Part shown: positions 1-5,653 of the stretch, piece by piece
Numbering within the stretch: position 1 is the first letter of the stretch
Layout: every line of letters starts with the position of its first letter
Origin: a bacterium
Lineage (GTDB): Bacteria; ARS69
Direction of reading: 5' to 3'
Assembly: GCA_025774805.1 (NCBI GenBank)
Contig: JALGZR010000029.1
Coordinates: 1 to 35,862 of the forward strand
Length of the DNA: 35,862 nt
Notes under the pieces: generated by a model
Seen by the model: the letters and a program-made list of their open reading frames with translations, nothing else
Told to the model about the DNA's origin: nothing
Database searches by the model: none
Made by a program: the position numbers and the translations under genes

Positions 1-251
1 AATCCGATTTGTTTCTACTAGTGCTTGATCCTAGTGGCCCCAATCTACGAATCACTCCATACACAAGTAGGCGCGCAAAAGATGCTGCAAGGCACTATCT
101 AGAAGTGGAGCGGAGTATTGTCACGGGCGATGTACGCCAAGCCGTTTTGGTTTCAGTGGAATCCGTTCGGGCATTAAAGACAGCTTATCCGAACTACTTC
201 CTAGACACAACTGCGTTCATCCAAGCTCTGGACAACGCGATCGCATTCTAG
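1..251 (+). CDS. C-terminal fragment of a probable RelA/SpoT-domain (small alarmone synthetase-like) protein
   Basis: The reading frame is open from the first bases of the window to TAG at 249-251, so the gene begins upstream; a TTG at 9 is only an internal codon or weak start. About 82 residues are visible. The tail contains VLVSVESVRALKTAYPNYF followed by LDTTAF, which resembles the C-terminal end of stand-alone RelA/SpoT-domain proteins (an LVSV...L..AYPNYF.DT..F pattern). That is recognition from memory and not proof, because the catalytic part lies outside the window. The stop overlaps, tail to tail, the true end of the neighbouring transposase remnant (stop at 248-250, minus strand). 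Base composition is lower in G+C than the rest of the window. If the call is right, the protein would make or modify (p)ppGpp-type alarmones. Confidence 0.45.
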   Translation, partial: SDLFLLVLDPSGPNLRITPYTSRRAKDAARHYLEVERSIVTGDVRQAVLVSVESVRALKTAYPNYFLDTTAFIQALDNAIAF

Positions 252-1113
252 GACGAGTTGGGCTTTCGTGGTTGTCGATACCGCAGTCTCTTCCCCTGGG
301 ATTGCCGGATGGCACGCGCAGTTCGATCACCGTCGTCCATCTTGCGAGTGTTGTACCGGAACTCGAATTCCGACACATAGCGATGCAGGTGCTTCTTTGA
401 GACCGAGTGAAAAGTGCCATAGACTCCCCTCTTATGTAGCGGTATGGCGGCAGCTCATCGGTCAGAACCCGCGATGAACACTCCGCGTTGGCGTAGATGA
501 AGCCCTTCAGATTGGCCGCGTTGACGCTCGGAACGTGAGCAGCCCGCACTTCGCCCCCTCGCTGGACCATAGCCACGACGGGGGCTTTGGATGTCCCGCG
601 GCCGCTTTTGACGTTCGCGTTCCGGGCTCGATTGGCGCGACGCGGCTTTCCTCCTACATAGGCTTCGTCTATCTCCAGCGTGCCCGAGAGGGGCTCGGGG
701 GCTTCATCAGCCATCGCCCAGCGAATCCGGTGCATGAGGAAGAGGGCAGACTTGTATGAGAGACCCGTCATGCGCTTGATCTGGAGGGCCGAGACACCCT
801 TTTTGGACGAGCAAGCGGCCCAGAACGCATAGCACCAATGCCTGAGTGGGATCTTGGAGTCTTCGAGAACGGTTCCAGTCCTCACTGTGTACTGCTTGCC
901 GCATCCACGGCAACGCCACCGACAGTCCTTCTCGCGCTCTTCTGAGCCCCGCCTCCGCATTTGGTAGACATCCGAGGACTCACAACGCGGACAGATAGGA
1001 GAGTCGCCCCAACGCTGGGTCTCAAAGAACTCCACAGCAGCATCCTCGTCGGCACAAGCCGCTGGGATGTCTCTGAGTACCTTGCTCTTGTCCCTCGCGT
1101 TTCCGTTAGCCAT
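248..1113 (-). pseudogene. IS1595-family (ISXO2-like) transposase remnant with a frameshifting internal deletion
   Basis: From ATG at 1113 the protein has an N-terminal zinc ribbon (C41-x2-C44 and C68-x2-C71), a helical region with KRMTGLSYKSALFLMHRIR, and the start of the ISXO2-like DDE core: the first catalytic Asp in GTLEIDEAYVGGK (D149) and the second in RVLTDELPPYRYI (D219). Right after that the frame is wrong. The next sequence read in another frame gives RGVYGTFHSVSKKHLHRYVS, then EFEFRYNTRKMDDGDRTARA, and stops at 248, which is the normal family C-terminus. The segment that should lie between (roughly 35-40 codons, including the HTN-x-E/FF-x-LLK region with the third catalytic residue) is missing, and the join near 435-445 is out of frame. 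The in-frame continuation to 217 is therefore spurious. The enzyme cannot be active. No terminal inverted repeat can be placed on the left, because the stop overlaps the neighbouring gene. Confidence 0.9.
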
Positions 1114-1242
1114 AGTCTAAATCTACTTCCATTCATCGTTTGCGTCAAGTATAAAGTTAGGCAGAGCCACAAGTATTTACCTGAGCATCTGCCTGGATAG
1201 GCAGGGCCCTTGATAAAGTCCTCCCTTTTGCCGTAGATTAGG

Positions 1243-1345
1243 TGCGAGGGACGGGGCTCAAACCCGCACGGGCCGTGCGTTCTCTAGGCGAGAACGGCCC
1301 ACCGGATCCCAAATCCGATGCGTCTATCAGTTCCGCCACCCTCGC
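1243..1345 (-). tRNA. Unusual leucine-type (type II) tRNA with UGG (Pro) anticodon
   Basis: The minus strand folds as a complete cloverleaf of 103 nt plus CC. The acceptor stem is GCGAGGG/CCCTCGC with discriminator A73 (1243). The D arm is GCG-GAACTGATAGA-CGC. The anticodon stem TCGGA/TCCGG closes the loop TTTGGGA, placing anticodon TGG at 1311-1309. The T arm is GCGGG-TTTGAGC-CCCGT. Body features (TGGCGGAA..TGATAGACGC, A73, long variable arm) are those of tRNA-Leu, yet the anticodon reads proline codons. The variable region is 34 nt, with a ~7-bp stem GGGCCGT/ACGGCCC continued by TCTC/GAGA, against about 15 nt in normal tRNA-Leu. The usual G19-C56 tertiary pair is A19 (1327) and U56 (1260), a double change that keeps pairing. 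The flanking GGT extends the acceptor stem to 10 bp by pairing with ACC. The encoded 3' end is CC followed by T, so CCA would need completion. It could be a functional mistranslating tRNA, a mobile-element tRNA, or a decaying gene; the compensated changes favour function. Confidence 0.8.
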
Positions 1346-1441
1346 ACCAAAGGTGGATGTGCTACATAGGCATCTCCTTACGAGCCCTCTTCGTCTTGCT
1401 GGTGCAGCTCCAAGGCGGGGAGGGCTCGCCGTTTCCCGCCA

Positions 1442-1894
1442 TCATGCCGATCTGCCGCCCGCGGCCAGATTCTCGAACCAAGTGATGGCTGAGTCTATCT
1501 CGGGCCCATGCTTCCAGAGCTTCTTATCCCCTGGAAGCTTCTCTACTGAGTAGATCCTCTCCGGATCGAAGTGGTGATCCTGCAATGCCTTGTTCATGGC
1601 TCGCCGAAGAGGTCCCGTTGCTCGTGCCTCAATCCCCAAATGCCTTGCCACTACTTGAGTTAGCACTCCGCCCTTCTCCTCTCGCAGTAGCTTCAAAGCC
1701 TTGGCGAATTGGGCGGGGTCCTTGAGCGGATTCGTTCCTTCAGCACGCGGAGGAGATTCTGTCTGTCGAGCGGGCCGCTGAGGTCTCCGAGAGTGGGGCC
1801 TTCGGGCCAAATCCAAAGCCGTGTCTAGTGCATCCGCATCCTCGCAGTAGACCTCTTGGCCCCGAACGATTACCTTAAACGGGTAGCGCCCCAT
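1442..1894 (-). CDS. Hypothetical protein, 150 aa
   Basis: ATG at 1894 is preceded on the minus strand by a good ribosome binding site (GGAGGT about 9 nt upstream). The N-terminal ~28 residues (PFKVIVRGQEVYCEDADALD, then TALDLA) look like a short beta-alpha unit. A basic, proline-rich linker (about 32-55) follows. The C-terminal half contains DPAQFAKALKLLREEKGG and a helix-turn-helix-like helical run (VVARHLGIEARATGPLRRAM), ending with an amphipathic stretch around WFENLA. I do not recognise the family. The helical part is compatible with a small DNA- or RNA-binding protein, but nothing shows this directly. It lies beside the odd tRNA and the transposase remnant, in the low-G+C part of the window. 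Confidence 0.6.
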   Translation of the reverse strand: MGRYPFKVIVRGQEVYCEDADALDTALDLARRPHSRRPQRPARQTESPPRAEGTNPLKDPAQFAKALKLLREEKGGVLTQVVARHLGIEARATGPLRRAMNKALQDHHFDPERIYSVEKLPGDKKLWKHGPEIDSAITWFENLAAGGRSA

Positions 1895-1993
1895 TGGGTT
1901 TCGACCTCCATGGCCGGATCATCCGGCCCACGGATAGAATGTATCCGAGGACTCCAATAGAGTCAAGACCCGAGGGGTATGATCGGAGTACCA

Positions 1994-2167
1994 ATGATAG
2001 ATCCCGATCCGAAGAAGCCCGGCCCCGATCCGAACCGCCTCAATATCGACGAGTCGGAGGGATGGGAGAAGGCCGTCAATCGCGCCCTGCGGAAACGACG
2101 TCCTAAGGACGGTTGGCCGAAGCCAGATAAGAGGTCTAAGGAGGACGATCCCCAAAAAGACGGCTAG
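1994..2167 (+). CDS. Small highly charged hypothetical protein, 57 aa
   Basis: The start is taken at ATG 1994 because GGAG (1984-1987) lies at a good distance before it; an in-frame ATG at 1979 would give 62 residues but has no well-spaced site. The peptide is rich in Pro, Asp and Lys (MIDPDPKKPGPDPNRLN..., ending in KRSKEDDPQKDG), with one short amphipathic segment (EGWEKAVNRALRKRR). It is probably largely disordered. It has no recognised domain and no hydrophobic segment. It diverges from the 150-aa gene across a ~100-nt gap. Short ORFs of this kind may be chance, so confidence is modest. Confidence 0.35.
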   Translation: MIDPDPKKPGPDPNRLNIDESEGWEKAVNRALRKRRPKDGWPKPDKRSKEDDPQKDG

Positions 2168-2205
2168 CCCCCACGCCGTCCTTGTCCGCCTCTCCGACGG
2201 GAGTT

Positions 2206-2241
2206 AAGTTGGGTTTGCACAAGGTACATACTTCCTAACTT
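2206..2241. promoter_or_regulatory. Candidate operator/promoter for the Feo operon
   Basis: AAGTTGGG (2206-2213) and CCTAACTT (2234-2241) form an inverted repeat matching at 7 of 8 positions, separated by 20 nt, in the AT-rich island before the DtxR-family gene. The half-site AAGTTAGG resembles half-sites of DtxR/IdeR boxes (TTAGGTTAGSCTAACCTAA type). A TTGCAC (2215-2220) lies within it. Autoregulation by the downstream regulator is an inference. Confidence 0.35.
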
Positions 2242-2292
2242 TCTTGAGCACCAGCCACTCCCATCGACATCCCTCGCCCCGGCGGACGGCCC

Positions 2293-2847
2293 ATGGAGAC
2301 CTGGAAACGATTCAACGAGAAGGAAGTATCGCACTCGATGGCCCACTACCTCCAGGCGGTGGCATCGCTCAAACGTGAGAAGGGATTCGCCCGGGTGGGG
2401 GACATCGCGGAGCGCCTCGGGGTCTCGCGAAGCGGGGTGACCTCGATGCTGCACTCACTCCAGTCACGCGGACTCGTGAACCACGAGCGGTACGCGTGCG
2501 TCGAGCTCACGAGCGCCGGCCGGCGGCTCGCCGAGCGAACCGAGTCGAACCGGCAGATCCTGACCGTCTTTCTTCGCGACATCCTGGGCGTTTCGGGCGG
2601 GACGGCGGAGGAGGATGCGTGCATGATCGAGCACCTCGTCAGCGCCGAGGCGATGGCACGCCTTCTCAGCTTCACCCGACTCATGCGCTCGGACGAGAAG
2701 AGCGCGCGCGAGCTGCGCCGGACCTTTCGGTCGTACGTCCCGTCGTGCGGCGACGACGACGATTCCTGCGAGATCTGCGGCGACACGGAAGACTGCCTGC
2801 GGGAGAGCTACGAGACGGATGCCGCCGGAGGGGAGGACGCGGCGTGA
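2293..2847 (+). CDS. DtxR/MntR-family metal-dependent regulator with C-terminal Cys cluster
   Basis: This is a likely iron-sensing repressor of the feo genes it precedes. The N-terminal winged helix-turn-helix (about 14-80) contains GFARVGDIAERLGVSRSGVT and a wing before ELTSAGRRLAER. The dimerisation/metal domain (about 85-135) has DACMIEHLVSAEA, where C110, E113 and H114 match the primary-site C102/E105/H106 pattern of DtxR. The position of DtxR M10 appears to be His18, and ancillary-site His residues are not evident, so metal coordination may differ (alignment by eye). There is no SH3-like third domain. Instead an acidic tail carries C152-x6-C159-x2-C162-x5-C168, a possible Fe-S or Zn/Fe site. 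At 184 aa it is intermediate between MntR (~140) and DtxR (~226). The next gene, feoA, starts on GTGA overlapping its stop. Confidence 0.88.
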   Translation: METWKRFNEKEVSHSMAHYLQAVASLKREKGFARVGDIAERLGVSRSGVTSMLHSLQSRGLVNHERYACVELTSAGRRLAERTESNRQILTVFLRDILGVSGGTAEEDACMIEHLVSAEAMARLLSFTRLMRSDEKSARELRRTFRSYVPSCGDDDDSCEICGDTEDCLRESYETDAAGGEDAA

Positions 2848-3116
2848 TCAAGGACGAAGGTCCCCCCGGAGGGATGAGCCGGCACGAAGCCCACCGTCTC
2901 GCGGAGTTGAGCCCCGGCCAGCGATGTGTCGTCCGCCAGATCGACGGGGAACCGGCGGTCGTGCTCCGTCTCATGGAGCTCGGCCTGGTCCCCGGAACGA
3001 CCATCGAGTTCGTGCGTCGGGCCCCGCTGGGCGATCCGTACGAGCTGCTCGTGCGCGGCACACACCTGTCCATTCGCCGCTCGGAGGCGGAGGGGGTTCA
3101 TGTCGAGCTCGCCTGA
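2844..3116 (+). CDS. feoA: Ferrous iron transport protein A
   Basis: FeoA is a small cytoplasmic SH3-like protein that works with the FeoB transporter. The core reads LAELSPGQRCVV...VLRLMELGLVPGTTIEFV, then DPYELLVRGTHLSIRRSEAE, the usual FeoA pattern (LxxLxxG, RLxELGxxPG, ...GxxxxLRxxEAxxIxV). I take GTG at 2844 as start: it overlaps the TGA of the regulator by 4 nt (GTGA) and has GGAGG about 7 nt upstream, giving 90 aa. The ATG at 2874 is directly abutted by GGAGGG, too close to act as its own site, but it would give a typical 80-aa FeoA and cannot be excluded. The stop lies 17 nt inside feoB, so the two are translationally coupled. Confidence 0.9.
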   Translation: MIKDEGPPGGMSRHEAHRLAELSPGQRCVVRQIDGEPAVVLRLMELGLVPGTTIEFVRRAPLGDPYELLVRGTHLSIRRSEAEGVHVELA

Positions 3117-5337
3117 GGTCCACCCGGCGAAGATCCGCCGAATCGACTCCCGCGGGAAGGAGCCGGATCGGAGTCGAGAACGGCGGCGGCTCATCGCCAT
3201 CCTCGGGAATCCGAACGCCGGAAAGTCGACACTGTTCAACCGCCTGACCGGGCTCCGCCAGAAGGTCGGCAACTATCCCGGCGTGACCGTGGAGAAGAAG
3301 GTCGGTCTGTGCGAGCTTCCATCCGGGAGCACGGCCGAGATCGTCGACCTTCCCGGAACCTACAGCCTCCGGCCCGGGTCTCCGGACGAGCGCATCGTAC
3401 GGGACGTGCTCTTCGGTCTTGACGAAAACACGCCCTCCCCCGACCTGATCGTGTTCGTCCTCGACGCGACGAAGCTCGATCGCCATCTCTTTCTCGCACT
3501 GCAGATCGTCGAGATCGGACGACCGGTCGTCGTCGCGCTCAACATGATCGACTCGGCGCGCGAGCAGGGTGTCGACGTCGACGAGATCGTGCTCGAGCAG
3601 ACCCTCGGCGTGCCGGTGGTGCCGGTGTCCGCCTCGAAGGGGGTCGGCCTCGGGAACCTGCGGCGGGTCATGGACCGGGACGTCGAGTCGTCCACCGCGA
3701 CGTTCCGGCGGCGCCCCCCGCAGGTCGCTCGGCTCCTCGGGAGCCTCTCCTCTCGCCTGCCGCGGCGCGGTCTCCTCTCCGCGTCGGGTCGGCTCGATCT
3801 CGCGATGGCCCTCCTTCTCGACGACGGGGAGGATGACGACCTCGCCCGCTACGCTCCCCCCGAGGTGCAGGACGACCTGCGCATCCTCCGGCGACGACTC
3901 GACGAGATCGATCCGGGCTGGCGAACGGAGGAAACGGCGGGTCTCTACGAGTCGATCGAGGAGATCCTCGAGCGCGTCGTCCGCCGACCGGACGAGCCGC
4001 AGGACCGGACCCGGGAGCGTCTGGATCGGGTGCTGACCCACCGCGTCTTCGGGCCGGTGATCTTCGTGATCCTGATGGGCGCCGTGTTCCAGTCGGTCTT
4101 CGAGTGGGCATCGCCGGTGATGGACACCATCGACGCCGGCGTCGGCTTGCTCGGCGGGTTCGTCGGCGGCGTGATCCCGGACGGCCCGTTGCGCTCCCTT
4201 CTCGTCGACGGGGTCATCGCCGGAGTGGGGGCGATCGTGATCTTCGTCCCCCAGATCGCGGTGCTCTTCTTCTTCATCTCGGTGATGGAGGACTCCGGCT
4301 ACATGGCCCGGGCCGCGTTCATCATGGATCGCGTCATGGGACGCTTCGGGCTCTCGGGCCGGGCCTTCATTCCGCTGCTCTCCTCCTTCGCCTGCGCGAT
4401 CCCCGGCATCATGGCCACTCGCACCATCGACAATCGACGAGATCGGATCACGACCATCATGATTGCGCCGTTCATGTCGTGCAGCGCCCGCCTGCCGGTG
4501 TACGCGCTCCTCATCGGAGCGTTCATCCCGAATCGCATGATCGGCTTCCTCACGCTTCCGGGCCTCGTGCTCTTCTCGATGTACTTCCTGGGGATCTTCG
4601 CGGCGGTCGGAGTCGCGGCGGCGCTCAAGGGCACCGTGCTCCGGGGAGGCAAGCCGCTCTACGTGATGGAGCTCCCCCCGTACCGCGTGCCCGACTGGCG
4701 CTCGGTCCTGATCACCGTGAAGACCCGTTGCTTCCTCTTCCTGCGCAAGGCGGGGACGATCATCCTGGCCGTCTCCATCGTGCTCTGGTTTCTCGCCTCC
4801 TATCCGAAGGGCGGGGGAGAGGTCGCGGAGCTCGAGGCGCAGCTGAATGCGGCGCGGGCCGCCGGCGAAACCGCGGCGGCCGAGGCTCTCCGCCGGGAGA
4901 TCTCGGGGGAGACCCTGCGCCACTCGTTCGCCGGGGAGGCGGGCCGTTGGCTGGAGCCGGTCATCGCCCCCCTCGGCTTCGATTGGAAGATGGGGATCGC
5001 GCTGATCACGTCGTTCGCGGCTCGCGAGGTGATGGTCTCCACGATGGCGACGGTCTACAACCTCGACGACGGCGACGAGGGCTTCCTCTCCCTCCGAGAG
5101 ACCCTCCGGCGCGCCCGAGACCCGATCACCGGCGAGCGGATCTACTCGCCGCTCGTCGGGATCAGCCTGATGGTCTTCTTCGTGCTGGCGTGCCAGTGCA
5201 TGTCGACCGTCGCGGTGGCCCGGCGCGAGACGAACTCGTGGCGCTGGCCGATCTTCATGATTCTGCTGATGAACTCGATCGCGTGGAGCGCCTCCTTCGT
5301 GGTGTTCCAGGGCGGGCGGGCTCTCGGACTGGGGTAG
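3100..5337 (+). CDS. feoB: Ferrous iron transport protein B (Fe(II) permease, GTPase)
   Basis: FeoB is the inner-membrane Fe(II) transporter. ATG at 3100 follows a purine-rich site (GGAGGCGGAGGGGG) and gives 745 aa. After a ~30-residue basic extension comes the G domain: G1 GNPNAGKS (36-43), G3 DLPGTYSLRPGS, G4 NMID, G5 PVSASKGVG. A helical GDI-like segment (about 190-300) leads to the membrane part, starting near RVLTHRVFGPVIFVILMGAV. Gate motifs are visible: EDSGYMARAAFIMDR, SSFACAIPGIMATRTI, MIAPFMSCSARLPVYALL, and later TSFAAREVMVSTMATVYN and FVLACQCMSTVAVARRET. The cysteines in the gate motifs are retained. The gene overlaps feoA and is followed 3 nt later by a small FeoB-associated protein. 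The long open frame on the opposite strand is a codon-bias shadow. Confidence 0.97.
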   Translation: MSSSPEVHPAKIRRIDSRGKEPDRSRERRRLIAILGNPNAGKSTLFNRLTGLRQKVGNYPGVTVEKKVGLCELPSGSTAEIVDLPGTYSLRPGSPDERIVRDVLFGLDENTPSPDLIVFVLDATKLDRHLFLALQIVEIGRPVVVALNMIDSAREQGVDVDEIVLEQTLGVPVVPVSASKGVGLGNLRRVMDRDVESSTATFRRRPPQVARLLGSLSSRLPRRGLLSASGRLDLAMALLLDDGEDDDLARYAPPEVQDDLRILRRRLDEIDPGWRTEETAGLYESIEEILERVVRRPDEPQDRTRERLDRVLTHRVFGPVIFVILMGAVFQSVFEWASPVMDTIDAGVGLLGGFVGGVIPDGPLRSLLVDGVIAGVGAIVIFVPQIAVLFFFISVMEDSGYMARAAFIMDRVMGRFGLSGRAFIPLLSSFACAIPGIMATRTIDNRRDRITTIMIAPFMSCSARLPVYALLIGAFIPNRMIGFLTLPGLVLFSMYFLGIFAAVGVAAALKGTVLRGGKPLYVMELPPYRVPDWRSVLITVKTRCFLFLRKAGTIILAVSIVLWFLASYPKGGGEVAELEAQLNAARAAGETAAAEALRREISGETLRHSFAGEAGRWLEPVIAPLGFDWKMGIALITSFAAREVMVSTMATVYNLDDGDEGFLSLRETLRRARDPITGERIYSPLVGISLMVFFVLACQCMSTVAVARRETNSWRWPIFMILLMNSIAWSASFVVFQGGRALGLG

Positions 5338-5340
5338 GGC

Positions 5341-5577
5341 ATGGTCGCGGGATGGCAGGAGGTCACCGTCGGGGCGATCGTCGTCGGGGCGGTCGTCCGG
5401 CTCGTCCTGGACCGTCACCGTCGGCGGAGACGCGCCCGGGAGGCGTGCACCGAGTGCGCGCTCAGGTCGAATGCCTTCGGCCGGCCGGGCACCTTCGGGG
5501 CGACGAGTGCGACCGGTGCCACCGGTGCGTCGGGAGGGCCGACCCCGCCGTCGTCGGGCGTCGCGTCTCCCCCGTAG
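5341..5577 (+). CDS. Small FeoB-associated membrane protein
   Basis: This is a 78-aa protein starting 3 nt after feoB. One N-terminal membrane segment (VTVGAIVVGAVVRLVL, about 8-23) is followed by a basic cluster (DRHRRRRRAREA) and a C-x2-C pair (ACTECAL, about 36-40). This matches the FeoB-associated Cys-rich membrane protein layout (single TM then CxxC), although that family usually has more cysteines. The rest is a low-complexity Gly/Ala/Thr/Ser tail (GATSATGATGASGG) ending in Pro-Ser. Its role alongside FeoB (iron hand-off or complex stability) is inferred from position and layout. Confidence 0.7.
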   Translation: MVAGWQEVTVGAIVVGAVVRLVLDRHRRRRRAREACTECALRSNAFGRPGTFGATSATGATGASGGPTPPSSGVASPP

Positions 5578-5586
5578 CGATCCCGC

Positions 5587-5646
5587 CTGGCCTGCATATC
5601 TCACCAGCCGCTGCTGCAGCTGAGGCTGGTGAGGTATGCAGGCCAG
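5587..5646. repeat. REP-like palindrome, copy 1
   Basis: The arms CTGGCCTGCATATCTCACC+AGCC (5587-5609) and the matching right arm ending GGTATGCAGGCCAG (to 5646) are complementary at 22 of 23 positions around a 14-nt GC-rich loop. It lies between the convergent ends of the feo operon and the mmgE gene. It may act as a bidirectional terminator as well as a dispersed repeat. Confidence 0.85.
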
Positions 5647-5653
5647 GGACGGG

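Noticed and set aside
217-1113. A 298-aa intact transposase ending at 217
   Set aside because: The last ~70 residues are out of frame; the family C-terminus is readable in another frame and ends at 248.
1243-1345. tRNA-Ser or tRNA-Tyr, or an intron-containing tRNA-Leu(UAA)
   Set aside because: The discriminator is A and the D arm is leucine-like, not serine-like; the anticodon loop is a normal 7-nt loop with no intron, and the extra length is in the variable arm.
2971-5604. 877-aa open frame on the minus strand opposite feoB
   Set aside because: It is an Arg/Asp/Glu-rich, low-complexity codon shadow of a well-supported feoB gene; it has no domain and no ribosome site.
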